Positions 43,608-53,427 are shown, counted from the stretch's first letter. The stretch is 64,000 bases of DNA from UBA11606 sp049437325 (GCA_049437325.1 JBMTIM010000010.1:4079-68078), one strand, 5' to 3'. A program made the numbers and translations. The notes: generated from the letters alone by a model not told the origin.

Positions 43608-45977
43608 TCACGAGATTGTGCCAACCTCAAAACTCGCCTTCAACAACAGTCGGGCTTCGGTGGCCGGGACTGGCTTGCCGAGGAGATAGCCCTGGGCCCG
43701 CTCGATTCCGATCTCCAGCAGACAATCTCGCTGCGCTTCGGTCTCGACCCCCTCTGCGGTGACGTCGAGGTCGAGCGCCGAGATCATTGTTCGGAGCGCT
43801 TCGACGAATGCTCGATCACTACGAGTGCCAGGCAGTGGCGTCACGAACTGGCGGTCGAGCTTCACGATGGTGAGCGGCAGGGCGCGCAGGCGCGTGAGTG
43901 AACTCTGCCCAACCCCAAAGTCGTCGAGTGCAACTCCTACACCGGCGTCCCTGAGTTCCTCGAGTTGCGCGATCGCGGTCTCGAGATTTCTCAAAATGGC
44001 TGTTTCGGTCACCTCTACGACGAGTTGAGCTGGCGCCAAGCCCTCTTCCTCGCAGATTTCGAGCATCTGTGCTGCCAGCCCTTGATGGTGCAAACTCGAA
44101 CTCGAGAGGTTGACCCGCATTTCCGGCCCTGAGTCGGCAAGACCCCAAGAAACAGCTTCTGCCACAGCGTTTCGGAGTTGTTGCATGTCGCTGCGAACGA
44201 CCATGCCGGACGATTCCACAATCGGAATGAATTCATCCGGTCCGATAAGGCCACGTTCGGGATGCTCCCATCGAACCAGCGACTCGAACGAAAGAAGCGA
44301 GCCGTCTCGTAGCGAGTATTCGGGCTGGAAAAACGAGACGAACTGGCCGTCGACAAGTGCCGTACTGATTTCGATCTCTCGTCTGAGGCGCGTGCGTTCG
44401 GTAAATCCCGACTCCGCAACCCCCCAGTGAACGAACTCCTTGGTGCTTTCAGACCCCATTGATTTGTAGAGCGCCGCGTAGGCAGCTCCAACAACATCGG
44501 GGTACTCGGCGTCCTTGTCCACATCCACCGCACCGACCTTGAACTCGGGCTGAAAATTCGAGCCTCCTTCGCTCAACTTCAACCTCGACAACGCCCGCCA
44601 CAGCCGCGCCTCCAGATCATCCTTTGCTGCGCGAGTCCCGAACGATCCTTCGAATACGCCGTACATGATCGATGCACTGAGGTTTCCGCCGATGAAGCGG
44701 CCCGAGAGGTCGCTGGCCTCCACCTCGAGCTCACGAACGGCACTGCCGAAGAGCTCTGCCAAACCGGCCAAGCCGATGGTCTCGAAGTACTTCATTCGAT
44801 CGACAATCCCCAACAGCACAAGAGCGCTGGGCGATCCATCCCCACGCAGTTGCTCCAGCGCACCGCGCAGCCCAGCCTCGTTCGGCAGACCTGTGTTCAC
44901 ATCGCGAAGGGTCGCGTCGAGCTCACGGCGCGCAGCGAACACTCCTTCGAGGAGGTTGCCCAGGGCTTGAGCCACCTGAGTGAGCGAAACACGATCGTCG
45001 TCGGTCAGGAGGCGGCTGCTCGTGATCACCAACGCACCCCAGTTCGGTCGATGTTGAAAATCGAATGGAAGGACGATCTGGATCCTGCCGGATGCATCTC
45101 CTCCCGTCGCGGCGTCTCGAACGGTTTCCGAAGAACGAAATGCAGGAAAGTCCTCGCCCCGATCAGAGTCCGGCGCCTCCTCCAGCCAGAGTGCAGGGAT
45201 TCCGGACCGCGCCAGGAGGGTCGGCGCTCCCAGCGGGAGCCCGAAAAGCTCGACGGCATCGAGTTGCCAGCCGATACGAATCTGATCGACGTAGCGATCG
45301 GCGCGTTCGCGGCTGTACGCAATGACCCGTTGCGCCAAGCTGTCCAGCGCGAAGTGGTCGACATCCCAGGCGCTTGTGGCGGTGCGTCCGATCACTCCCA
45401 TCTCGTGAAGAGCCTCGATCCTGTCCAAGCTCCTTCGATGAGTTTCGACTGCGTTGAAAAAGCGCTCGACCGCCTCCATGACTTCCCGACGGCCGAAATG
45501 CACGTGCTCGTGAATCTCGACGGCAGCCTTGGCCGGCGTGAGGTAGACGAGCGAGTGAAACGTCGGGGGCACTCCCTCGGCAAAGATGACCTCGTGGGAT
45601 TCGAGCTCATTGCTGTCGCCCACGGGCGCCGCACGGAACAGCTCCACGCAGACGAGGGAGCCTTCATCGAAGGCGGACCAGGTACCGCTCGAACGTTGGC
45701 TTGCCGAACCGTCCTCCGCCGAGTCGTCAAGCCGGAGTGCAACAGCGAAGACGTCGAGGTCGGCGAGCAATTCCCCATGTGATGCCAGCACGCCGCTGAG
45801 TTCGTCGACGCAGGTATCCAGGTTGGGGGAGCAGCCGGTCAGGGCACCCTGAAGCCCGACGAGCCTCCGCAGGCTCGTGGCGGAATGGACTTGGAGTTCA
45901 ATGAGCGACTCAAGAGCGAACTCGACGCCCCCGTCCGCAGACGAGGAACGAGAACGACGCTCTGCTCGACCCTTCAC
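43608..45977 (-). CDS. EAL-domain cyclic-di-GMP phosphodiesterase with sensory N-terminus
   Basis: 789 aa. The EAL domain covers about 545-785: SFESLVRWEHPERG (EAL replaced by ESL), VNLSSSSL, VVEVTETAILRN, LDDFGVGQSSL, VKLDRQFV, TAEGVET and QGYLLGKP. These keep the metal and base residues of active phosphodiesterases. Residues about 355-520 look like a degenerate GGDEF domain without a GGEEF site; the middle third looks GAF-like. The GTG start overlaps the downstream stop of its membrane partner (GTGA). It probably degrades c-di-GMP in response to a signal received by that partner. Confidence 0.88.
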   Translation of the reverse strand: MKGRAERRSRSSSADGGVEFALESLIELQVHSATSLRRLVGLQGALTGCSPNLDTCVDELSGVLASHGELLADLDVFAVALRLDDSAEDGSASQRSSGTWSAFDEGSLVCVELFRAAPVGDSNELESHEVIFAEGVPPTFHSLVYLTPAKAAVEIHEHVHFGRREVMEAVERFFNAVETHRRSLDRIEALHEMGVIGRTATSAWDVDHFALDSLAQRVIAYSRERADRYVDQIRIGWQLDAVELFGLPLGAPTLLARSGIPALWLEEAPDSDRGEDFPAFRSSETVRDAATGGDASGRIQIVLPFDFQHRPNWGALVITSSRLLTDDDRVSLTQVAQALGNLLEGVFAARRELDATLRDVNTGLPNEAGLRGALEQLRGDGSPSALVLLGIVDRMKYFETIGLAGLAELFGSAVRELEVEASDLSGRFIGGNLSASIMYGVFEGSFGTRAAKDDLEARLWRALSRLKLSEGGSNFQPEFKVGAVDVDKDAEYPDVVGAAYAALYKSMGSESTKEFVHWGVAESGFTERTRLRREIEISTALVDGQFVSFFQPEYSLRDGSLLSFESLVRWEHPERGLIGPDEFIPIVESSGMVVRSDMQQLRNAVAEAVSWGLADSGPEMRVNLSSSSLHHQGLAAQMLEICEEEGLAPAQLVVEVTETAILRNLETAIAQLEELRDAGVGVALDDFGVGQSSLTRLRALPLTIVKLDRQFVTPLPGTRSDRAFVEALRTMISALDLDVTAEGVETEAQRDCLLEIGIERAQGYLLGKPVPATEARLLLKASFEVGTIS

Positions 45978-46987
45978 GAACGCGCGGCGGAGCCTGCCAA
46001 GGATTCAAGCGTGGTCTGGAAGATCGGAAGAAGGACTTCGGCCTCGAGTTTCTGATCATCCTTCATGTCTGCGAGCTTCTCGCCGGCCCGCAGGGCAACC
46101 GCCAGCCGGGGATCCGAAGGGTCGTTGATCTCTCGAAGTCGCGAAATCACCGCAGGGGAGAGATCGACGCCGAGGGACTGCATCGGCTTGGTGGTCACGA
46201 TCGACCCCACCAACTGGGAAACCACCGTGGCCTCCTTGGCCTTGAGCCAGATCGCAACCGCCCCGAATCCAACCCCCGCCATGCACAGGCCATGTGCCCA
46301 CCAGTAGGCGCCGGAGCCGGGCCCACCGAAGTAGAAGAAGATCGGAACCCCAGCATTGAGCAAGAGCGCAAGCCCCATCTGTTGCGAGTAGCGGTCACCG
46401 AAGCGGCGGGCGAGTTGGGTGAAATGCAGCGCAACGGCCACCTGAACCCCCACCGCCAGTACCACCAAGATCGCCACCCCGGTCGTCTCGGGCTTGAGCC
46501 CTCGGAGGCTGTCTTGGGCTACGAGAAGGATCCCAAGCGCCACGCCCACGAGGGGCATCCCGACGCTCATCATTCGCCAACTGTTGGATTCATCCCGCCG
46601 CTTCGTGAGCAGGAGCAGGTAGGCGAGCGGTGGGATGGCGACGGCTGCCGCCAACTGGCCCGAGGCACCAAACACTCGCTTGGCAGAATCTGTGGCATCG
46701 AAGATCGCTCCGGGGGAAGCGACGCCGTGAAGCAGGACGAAGAGGCCCGAACTGACCAGCGCTCCCGCCACCAAGGCATTCTCGACGAACCCGACACGCA
46801 CGGACGCCTGCAGGGCGAGACTCGCAGCAACGGTGCACAGCACGCCTGACCCAATCATGACCGAGGCGATGAGCCAGGGACTGGCGAAACTACCAGCGCC
46901 GGTCAGACCGAGGCTGACCGCTGGCGCAAACGCAAGAACGCCAATCAAGAGGAATGGAATCTTCACGTTGATCGAAGTCGACTGCAC
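45974..46987 (-). CDS. Polytopic membrane protein, possible sensor partner of the EAL protein
   Basis: 337 aa with about eight helices (IPFLLIGVLAFAPAVSLGL through HGLCMAGVGFGAVAIWL) and a 75-residue cytoplasmic tail (VISRLREINDPSDPRLAVALRAGEKLAD). The layout resembles a MASE-type membrane sensor detached from its output domain. The stop overlaps the start of the EAL gene by 4 nt. GTG start at 46987 with GAAGGAG 5 nt upstream. Confidence 0.7.
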   Translation of the reverse strand: MQSTSINVKIPFLLIGVLAFAPAVSLGLTGAGSFASPWLIASVMIGSGVLCTVAASLALQASVRVGFVENALVAGALVSSGLFVLLHGVASPGAIFDATDSAKRVFGASGQLAAAVAIPPLAYLLLLTKRRDESNSWRMMSVGMPLVGVALGILLVAQDSLRGLKPETTGVAILVVLAVGVQVAVALHFTQLARRFGDRYSQQMGLALLLNAGVPIFFYFGGPGSGAYWWAHGLCMAGVGFGAVAIWLKAKEATVVSQLVGSIVTTKPMQSLGVDLSPAVISRLREINDPSDPRLAVALRAGEKLADMKDDQKLEAEVLLPIFQTTLESLAGSAARS

Positions 46988-47035
46988 TCACACTCCTTCG
47001 GCAATTCGGCAACATTTCTTGAGCGGTCGGTCGTG

Positions 47036-47045
47036 GTCGTACGAC
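47036..47045. promoter_or_regulatory. Short palindrome upstream of the sensor/EAL pair
   Basis: GTCGTACGAC is a perfect 10-bp palindrome, flanked by GG and AACC, 49 bp upstream of the membrane protein start. No clear -10 or -35 accompanies it. It could be an operator or chance. Confidence 0.25.
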
Positions 47046-47130
47046 AACCATCGTCAACGTAACACAGCGGTCAGATTCCACGAACAACGCCACGGTTGGC
47101 TGGCGGATTTCTCGGCACCGTCCGACCCGG

Positions 47131-48129
47131 TCAGTGGAACGTGTAATTGGTCCAGTGATGAACGATCTCGTTCGGGAGAACCAGCGGACTCATGAACGAG
47201 GAGCGGTTGACCGCATCAGGAAAGAACTGGGTCTCGAGGCACAGGCCCGCCATCGGCGCGAAGCCGCCCTGCTCGGGTGAACCGTCGAGTTGATGCCCGG
47301 TGTACACCTGCACCCCGGGGAGCGAGGTTTCGACGGTGAGGTGCTGCCCAGTCCGGGGGTCGTAGAGACCCACCTGGGTTCCAGGAGAGAGCGCATAGCA
47401 ATGGTCGATACCATCGAGGCCAATGCGCCGGACGGCGTCGCCGATTCGTGGGCCATCGGCGAGGTCGAACCTGCTGCTGCGGGTGGGCCTCAGGATCCCT
47501 GTCGGGATGAGCTGCTTGTCGACATCCACAACCCCATCGGCATTGAGGCGGAGGTGATGGTCCTCGATCGTGCCGGTCCCGGCCAGATTCCAGTAGGTGT
47601 GATTGGCGAGAGAAACCGGTGTCGCTCGATCGGCCGAGGCCGACCAGGCGAAGCGGAGCCGGTTGGCCTGCAACGTCCAAACGACCTCGACATCGAGGTT
47701 GCCGGGGTAGCCACCTTCGCCGTCGAAACGATGAAGGCGGAAGTGGACTGCCGTTTCGACAGGATCGGTCTCGAACGCCCAGCGACGCTGCCCGAAGCCG
47801 GTTGGACCCCCATGGAGGTGATGCTTGCCTTCGTTGGAAACAAGATCGTGACGATGCCCGTCGATCGAGAAGCTGGAACCCCCGATCCTGTTCGCGACTG
47901 GGCCCACGGTGCACCCGAGGTAGGGCCGGTTGACGGCGTACGCCACAGGGTCACGGTGCGCAAGCGTGACGCCGGCCGCCGAGGGGTGTCCCGAGGGCAT
48001 CAACGTCCAGAGGGTCGCGCCGAGATCGAGCAGTGTCACCGTCATGCAATCATTCGACAGTTCGACGGCAGAGATCGTCTCACCCGACGGCAGTCGACCC
48101 ACGGTTCGGACGGAAACGGCTCCGGTCAT
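47131..48129 (-). CDS. galM: Aldose 1-epimerase (galactose mutarotase)
   Basis: 332-aa mutarotase that interconverts alpha and beta anomers of galactose or glucose. Substrate His in KHHLHGGPTGFGQRRW, catalytic His in SLANHTYWNLAG and catalytic Glu in LCLETQFFPDAVN. It follows galactokinase by 43 nt and the GH4 galactosidase, so it probably converts the released sugar to the anomer used by the kinase. Confidence 0.92.
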   Translation of the reverse strand: MTGAVSVRTVGRLPSGETISAVELSNDCMTVTLLDLGATLWTLMPSGHPSAAGVTLAHRDPVAYAVNRPYLGCTVGPVANRIGGSSFSIDGHRHDLVSNEGKHHLHGGPTGFGQRRWAFETDPVETAVHFRLHRFDGEGGYPGNLDVEVVWTLQANRLRFAWSASADRATPVSLANHTYWNLAGTGTIEDHHLRLNADGVVDVDKQLIPTGILRPTRSSRFDLADGPRIGDAVRRIGLDGIDHCYALSPGTQVGLYDPRTGQHLTVETSLPGVQVYTGHQLDGSPEQGGFAPMAGLCLETQFFPDAVNRSSFMSPLVLPNEIVHHWTNYTFH

Positions 48130-48172
48130 CGGTGACGGTCCAGGGTGAAGTGGTCGGTCATCGTCAGCCGAG

Positions 48173-49201
48173 TCACAGCACGCTCGCTCCGGCAGATGCC
48201 GTTGCGACGAAGCCCCGGTCGAGCGCACCCGGCCGGGTCAACGCAACCACCGCCCCGCCGAAACCCGCACCCGTGAGTCGAGCGCCGTAGACACCGGGAA
48301 CGGTCGAGAGCTCGTCGACGAGTGCGTCGAGCACCGATGTTGAAACCTCGAAGTCATGACCGAGGCTTCGATGAGAGTCGAGCATCTGCTGCCCTGCCTC
48401 GGCGTAGTCGCCCGTGGCGAGTGCCTTGGCGAAGATCGCGACTCGCTCGTTCTCGGTGACGACATGACGGGCTCGGGCCCGCAACACGGGGTCGTCGAGA
48501 TCTTCGACGGCGTCGAGCGAAGCAATCCGCAGAGGCCCGATGACTTCCTCTGCCGCCTCGCACTGGGCGCGACGGGTGGCGTATTCGGAGTCGACAAGTT
48601 CTCGATGCTGTCCCGAGTGCACGATCACGATCTCGACGTCGTCGGGGACGAGGTGGGGGGTGATCTCGAGCGTGTGGCAATCGATCAGGAGCGCATGACC
48701 GGGGATCCCAGACGCGATCGTCAGCTGATCCATGATGCCGCACGGCACACCGGTTGCACGATGCTCCGCAGCCTGGCAAAGCATCGCACGTTCGAGCGGC
48801 GAACCTTCGTGGCCCAACATGAGTGCCGCAGCGACCTGCACGGCAGCGCTGGAAGAAAGACCGGCGACCGGCAGATCGGACGACAGTTGACCGGTAAAGC
48901 CGACAGCGCTGCCCATCTCCGCAGCAACGCCGGCGAGATGCCGCGCCCACCGCGGTTCGATGCCAGCCGGATCGGTGACCGGCAAGGAGAAGTGCGCCGC
49001 AACAGGTTCTCGGTCAGACCTCGCCTCGACCCAGTGTCCGCCCACCTCACCGGCAATACGCACACCACGGTTGATCGCCATCGGAAAAACGAGTCCACCC
49101 GTGTAGTCGGTGTGGTCACCGATCAGGTTCACCCGTCCGGGGGCGAACACGTCCCGCCTCTCCGCCGACACTTCGGTCATCGGGTCAGTCCCATCGCTCA
49201 C
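48173..49201 (-). CDS. galK: Galactokinase
   Basis: 342-aa GHMP kinase that makes galactose 1-phosphate. The galactokinase signature reads PGRVNLIGDHTDYTGG, with Asp in place of the usual Glu (GEHTDY). The phosphate-binding loop is LPVAGLSSSAAVQVA and GARLTGAGFGG is the third GHMP motif. It is somewhat shorter than E. coli GalK (382). Start is GTG at 49201 or ATG at 49180. galT and galE are not in the window, so they must be elsewhere. Confidence 0.9.
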   Translation of the reverse strand: MSDGTDPMTEVSAERRDVFAPGRVNLIGDHTDYTGGLVFPMAINRGVRIAGEVGGHWVEARSDREPVAAHFSLPVTDPAGIEPRWARHLAGVAAEMGSAVGFTGQLSSDLPVAGLSSSAAVQVAAALMLGHEGSPLERAMLCQAAEHRATGVPCGIMDQLTIASGIPGHALLIDCHTLEITPHLVPDDVEIVIVHSGQHRELVDSEYATRRAQCEAAEEVIGPLRIASLDAVEDLDDPVLRARARHVVTENERVAIFAKALATGDYAEAGQQMLDSHRSLGHDFEVSTSVLDALVDELSTVPGVYGARLTGAGFGGAVVALTRPGALDRGFVATASAGASVL

Positions 49202-49218
49202 AACGGTATGCCTACGTT

Positions 49219-50544
49219 CTACTGCAGGAATGCAGGCAGGTACGGGCCGTGCGCTTCGAGCAGATCATCGACCAATCGGTGGATCTGCTCGAGATCGAGC
49301 TCGGCGGCAGTGTGCGGGTCGAGCATCGCAGCATGGTAGACGTGCGCTCTGTCGCCGGTCTTGAGTGCCTCCACGGTGAGTGCTTGGGGGCCAAGATTCG
49401 TCTGGATCGTCGCAGCAAGTTGGGGAGGCAGCGAACCCACGCGCTGTGGGTGAAGTCCGGTGCCGTCGACGACCGTCGGCACCTCCACGATGCAACCGTC
49501 GGGAAGGTTCTCGATGTACCCCCGATTCGCCACGTTGGTGTACACGGTCCGTTCGGTGTCGGTCTCGATGCTGTGAATGATCTGCGGCGCGAATTCGTTG
49601 CTGGCGGGAATGTGCAGTTCCTCGGACTCGTCCTCCAACCGAGCGCGAAGCGCTTCCCACTCGGCGTTCTGCACTTCGCACCGTCTGATGTACTCGCGCA
49701 GCGGGATTCGGAACTCTTCGACAAGGTCGGGCCGATCACGCTTGATGAACCACGGGGTGTACTCGGCAAAGTGCTCACTCGACTCGGCCACGAAGTACCC
49801 AAGCCGGCGCATCACCTCGTAGCGAACAGCATCGGACAACCCCGTCTCCCCTCGTTCGGGGGCGTCAGCAGGCCTCGTATGCAGCATTTTCAGTGCGGGG
49901 TAGACGTCTGCCCCCTGATGTTCGAGGTCGAGGTAGAACGCCATGTGGTTGATGCCCGCCGCCGTGTAGTCGAGTTCGGTGGCTGGAATCCCGAGATCGT
50001 GAGCCAACTGCTCGGCGGTCAGCGGGATGGAGTGACACAGGCCGTAGCCGGGATGCCGTCCCAGCTCGGACAGCGCCCACATGTTGATGGCCATCGGGTT
50101 CGCATAGTTCAACAGCACGGCATCAGCAGCCACCTCGCTGATGTCGTTGGCCACATCGATCAGAACCGGTGCAGTTCGCAATCCCCGCATGATGCCGCCG
50201 ATGCCCAGCGTGTCGGCAATGGTCTGTTGAAGCCCGTAGCGCTCCGGAATCTCGAAATCGAGCACCGTCGAGGGCTGGTATCCCCCGACCTGGAACATGG
50301 TGACCACATAATCGGCCCCGTCGAGCGCCTGTCGTCGATCCGTCGTTGCATCGACGGTCATCGAAACACCGAGGCCGGCACCGATCCGATTGGCAACGAT
50401 CTCCGACGTCCGCAGCCGCTGCTCATCGATGTCGTGCAACGAGAAGCTCAATCGGCCGCGCAGCTCGGGATAGGCGTTCAAATCACCGATCAGATTTCGA
50501 GCAAAGACCGTGCTCCCTGCTCCGACGAATGCGACCCGAACCAC
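49219..50544 (-). CDS. melA: GH4 alpha-galactosidase (MelA-like)
   Basis: 441-aa NAD- and Mn-dependent glycosidase of family GH4. Rossmann motif AFVGAGSTVFARNLIGD, MFQVGGYQPST, NYANPMAIN, metal-binding CHS in GLCHSIPLTAEQL and AAGINHMAF. Length fits. It precedes galK and galM, so it probably releases galactose from alpha-galactosides such as melibiose. Other GH4 specificities (alpha-glucosidase, glucuronidase) are possible, but the context favours galactose. No transporter lies next to it. Confidence 0.9.
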   Translation of the reverse strand: MVRVAFVGAGSTVFARNLIGDLNAYPELRGRLSFSLHDIDEQRLRTSEIVANRIGAGLGVSMTVDATTDRRQALDGADYVVTMFQVGGYQPSTVLDFEIPERYGLQQTIADTLGIGGIMRGLRTAPVLIDVANDISEVAADAVLLNYANPMAINMWALSELGRHPGYGLCHSIPLTAEQLAHDLGIPATELDYTAAGINHMAFYLDLEHQGADVYPALKMLHTRPADAPERGETGLSDAVRYEVMRRLGYFVAESSEHFAEYTPWFIKRDRPDLVEEFRIPLREYIRRCEVQNAEWEALRARLEDESEELHIPASNEFAPQIIHSIETDTERTVYTNVANRGYIENLPDGCIVEVPTVVDGTGLHPQRVGSLPPQLAATIQTNLGPQALTVEALKTGDRAHVYHAAMLDPHTAAELDLEQIHRLVDDLLEAHGPYLPAFLQ

Positions 50545-50592
50545 CCTCGCTCCTCTGTGTCGTCCGCGCCCGCTCAGCGCCGAGCGTCGCCC

Positions 50593-51702
50593 TCAGTGAT
50601 GGTCGACATAGTGCTGTGCCAGCGGATCTCCACCGAAGTCCATCGACAGATCCCGCCAGACAGTGTGCACATGGTTCACGTCACGCTGGGTGTTGTCGTA
50701 CTCGATCAGCAGGTTGCCTCCCTGCAGTCGGTAGTAGTGCGGCTCACCGGGATGGATTCCACCGGCCCACAAGAAGTGGAGATCGTCGAGGTGCTGCTCG
50801 GCCCGTTTCCACTGCTCATCGGCGAGCGTCGGGTTGATCTGTTCGAGGTAGCAACCCAACAGGTCGCGCAGCAGCCGACGGTGCGCAGCAGTGTGGGTCA
50901 CCGGCGCACCCTTCGGTCGAGCAGAAAGGGCAAGCGCCTGTTGATGTTCGTCGGTCCATCCGGCGTTCGTCGTCGCAGCGTCGTGCACGGCGCGGAGATA
51001 CTCGTCGGTCTCGTCACCGAATCGACCACGCCAGATCTCGTCGAGGCGAAGCACCGAATCCCCGCCCCGCAACTGCGTTCGATTGGCCCCGACGATGTCG
51101 ACAGGGGCCTGTGCCGACAGATGAACCGCCGCTCTCGACTCGTCGTCGAGTGACAACAACAACTCTCGGGCAAGATCTTCGGCTCCGGCCAGCGGCCGAA
51201 GAGGATGCGGACCGAGCAAGGTGCTCGACGCCGGGTCGGCACCGAGAAACAGCGGGGTCGAGGAGGCAACCCTGCCGTCTCGGATCGTGAAGTGCAACGA
51301 GACGTGATGGCCGCCGAATCGCCACGACCACTCCGACGAGTCGGGGTCACCGAAGACGGCAAGCCAGTAGAGCAGTGGATCGCGACCACGCTCGCGACCG
51401 TAGGAAACGCCAAAGCCCTCGACCCGGTCGAGGACGTTCTCGAGACCGATGATCGTCGACACGGTGGTGTGGCCGGCCTCACTGAGTGCAGCAGCGAGGA
51501 GTCGGTGCACGATTCGATGCTGACGGGAACGCATGTCGCTCAAGGCGAGGCCCCCGTGATCGGTCGGTGTGTAGAACCAGCGCAGCCGCTCGGCGTCGTC
51601 GAATGCGTGGGTGACGGCCGTGCGCTGCTCGTCGTCGAGGTCCTCCAGCAGATCCCGGACCGCCGCAGCCATCGCCTCGGCTTGCTGGCCCGGATCAGAC
51701 AT
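50593..51702 (-). CDS. DUF3500 domain protein
   Basis: 369-aa DUF3500 protein. Diagnostic parts are RFGGHHVSLHFTIRDG and the C-terminal GEPHYYRLQGGNLLIEYDN followed by NHVHTVWRD. No catalytic function is known to me. The start overlaps the FAD-monooxygenase stop by 8 nt, so it is co-translated with it. Confidence 0.85.
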   Translation of the reverse strand: MSDPGQQAEAMAAAVRDLLEDLDDEQRTAVTHAFDDAERLRWFYTPTDHGGLALSDMRSRQHRIVHRLLAAALSEAGHTTVSTIIGLENVLDRVEGFGVSYGRERGRDPLLYWLAVFGDPDSSEWSWRFGGHHVSLHFTIRDGRVASSTPLFLGADPASSTLLGPHPLRPLAGAEDLARELLLSLDDESRAAVHLSAQAPVDIVGANRTQLRGGDSVLRLDEIWRGRFGDETDEYLRAVHDAATTNAGWTDEHQQALALSARPKGAPVTHTAAHRRLLRDLLGCYLEQINPTLADEQWKRAEQHLDDLHFLWAGGIHPGEPHYYRLQGGNLLIEYDNTQRDVNHVHTVWRDLSMDFGGDPLAQHYVDHH

Positions 51703-52894
51703 TGGCCGGCTCCGGGTCACCGGGTGCGTGGAGCCCAAAGATCAGTTCAGGGTCGCCAGGTTTCCAGGTACTCAGCACCTGCGACCGGGCACCGATCCGG
51801 CGGGTCCGATCGAGCAGGTCGCGGCCGAGCGCAAGCTGTTCGGTCTCCCACCGCTGAAGTGCACTGTCGATGGCACGGCCCGATCGCAGATGACGGTCGA
51901 GTGTCCATGCGTCTTCTGCCGCCTTGGCGGTACCGGCCGCCGCATGAGGACGAACGGCAAAGGCCGCATCACCGATGAGACAGACCCGCCCGAACCGCAT
52001 GCGGGAAATCGAGATGTCGTAGACCACCTGCAGGAACGGCTCCTCCACCGCAGCGACGACGGCAGCAATGGTGGCGGGAAGCCGGGCCGCAGCCGTGGCC
52101 CGCAACTCGGCGACGTGTTCGGGAGCGACGAGTCCGGGGGGTACCGAGAGGTCCCGAACGACCCCGTCGTGATCGGTCAGCAGTGATCGAAGGTCGCCAC
52201 CGTCGAGGTAATTGCGGTACCAGACGAAGTTGAGCAGCCGTTCGCCCTTCTCGACCGAACCGTCGAGAGACGGGATCGGGTACACGAGGATGTGACTGTT
52301 GGCGTAGACGTGGTACGTGATCGCATCAGCGAGCCGCGCGGTGATCTCGGGCGGCAGATCGGCCTCGGACACAGTGCCCCTCCACGCCACGTAGCCGCTG
52401 TAGTCGGCCCTGGCGTCGGGGAGGAGCTGCGCCCGCACGGTCGAGCCGATTCCATCAGCAGCAACGACGAGATCAGCGCTCAGCGCCGAGCCATCGTCGA
52501 ACGCCACGGACGCTCCCCGTTCGTCGTTGCGGACCTCGACGGCAGTGCGGTCGAGGTGATAGCGATCGCCGTCGAATGCCCCCAGCAGTCGGCGGTACAC
52601 CGTGTTCCATGAACTGAACCGGTACGCGTGCTCAGCCTGATGGAGCACTGTGTCGTCGCGGTCGAGATAGACGATCTCGCTGGTCGTGATCGAGATCTCG
52701 TCCAGATCCACGCCGGCCCGCTCTGCGAGGTAACGGGAACACGCCCGCAGAAAGCCGATTCCGGCTCCCCGTTGCTCGAGCTCTCGTGGAGCGCGCTCAT
52801 GGATCTCGACGTCGTGGCCGGCGTCTCGGAGCAGACACGCAGCGGTCAGTCCGCCGATGGAGCCGCCGATCACGAGCACACGTGAGGGCTGCAA
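51695..52894 (-). CDS. FAD-dependent aromatic-type monooxygenase
   Basis: 399 aa, class A flavin monooxygenase. FAD motif VLVIGGSIGGLTAACLL at the N-terminus, mid-protein DLVVAADGIGSTVR, and the second FAD motif GRVCLIGDAAFAVRPHAAAGTAKAAEDA. It hydroxylates or epoxidises a ring substrate with NAD(P)H; substrate unknown. Start is uncertain; TTG at 52894 leaves four residues before the first strand, which is normal. It follows a PNPOx-like gene with an 11-nt gap. Confidence 0.88.
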   Translation of the reverse strand: MQPSRVLVIGGSIGGLTAACLLRDAGHDVEIHERAPRELEQRGAGIGFLRACSRYLAERAGVDLDEISITTSEIVYLDRDDTVLHQAEHAYRFSSWNTVYRRLLGAFDGDRYHLDRTAVEVRNDERGASVAFDDGSALSADLVVAADGIGSTVRAQLLPDARADYSGYVAWRGTVSEADLPPEITARLADAITYHVYANSHILVYPIPSLDGSVEKGERLLNFVWYRNYLDGGDLRSLLTDHDGVVRDLSVPPGLVAPEHVAELRATAAARLPATIAAVVAAVEEPFLQVVYDISISRMRFGRVCLIGDAAFAVRPHAAAGTAKAAEDAWTLDRHLRSGRAIDSALQRWETEQLALGRDLLDRTRRIGARSQVLSTWKPGDPELIFGLHAPGDPEPANV

Positions 52895-52905
52895 GGTCGA
52901 GATGG

Positions 52906-53427
52906 TCAGCCGGGTACGCCGAAGGTTGCGATCGAGTCGACGCGGCACTCAAACAGGACGCGACGCTCGTCGATCGACGGATCGCGCAGGCCGTACTCGT
53001 CTCCCTCGCCGATGTACTTCTGCCAGATCCGGTTGAGCTGTGCGGTGACGCGTTCGCCCTCGACCGGGTCGTCCTCACTGATCTCGCGTTCGACCGTGAC
53101 CTTCATCGAGACCCAGTGATACATGTTCTCCGGGTTGACGATGGCGATGGTGACCTGCGGCGTGTCGCGGATCCACTGGGTCTTCTTGCGATGTTCGGCG
53201 ACGTTGATCAGGACCTTGTCGCCTTCGTAGTCGAACCACATGGGCGTGAGGTTGGGACGACCAGCCGAGCCCATCACCGCCATGACGCAGGCGTAGGGCT
53301 TGTCCATCAGCTGCTTGTAGGTCGGGTCGAGATCGCTGATCGACGCGATCTGCTGGCGATCGCCGATCCCGAATTGCCCGGCACCCAACCCGGCGGAGAC
53401 GTCGATGAACTTGTTGACCTGAACCAT
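52906..53427 (-). CDS. Pyridoxamine 5'-phosphate oxidase-like flavoprotein
   Basis: 173-aa split-barrel flavin-binding protein. Key parts: CVMAVMGSAGRPNLTPMWFDYEG, KVLINVAEHRKKTQWIRDTP and VTIAIVNPENMYHWVSMKVTVE, the pattern of PNPOx-like and F420-dependent actinobacterial oxidoreductases. Many such actinobacterial proteins use F420H2. The ATG at 53427 is preceded by AGAAGGGG. Upstream of the FAD monooxygenase, it may act in the same pathway. Confidence 0.82.
   Translation of the reverse strand: MVQVNKFIDVSAGLGAGQFGIGDRQQIASISDLDPTYKQLMDKPYACVMAVMGSAGRPNLTPMWFDYEGDKVLINVAEHRKKTQWIRDTPQVTIAIVNPENMYHWVSMKVTVEREISEDDPVEGERVTAQLNRIWQKYIGEGDEYGLRDPSIDERRVLFECRVDSIATFGVPG

Noticed and set aside
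49249..51153. 634-codon open frame on the plus strand opposite the GH4 and DUF3500 genes
   Set aside because: Spans two confident genes and their junction on the other strand, so it cannot be a real gene.
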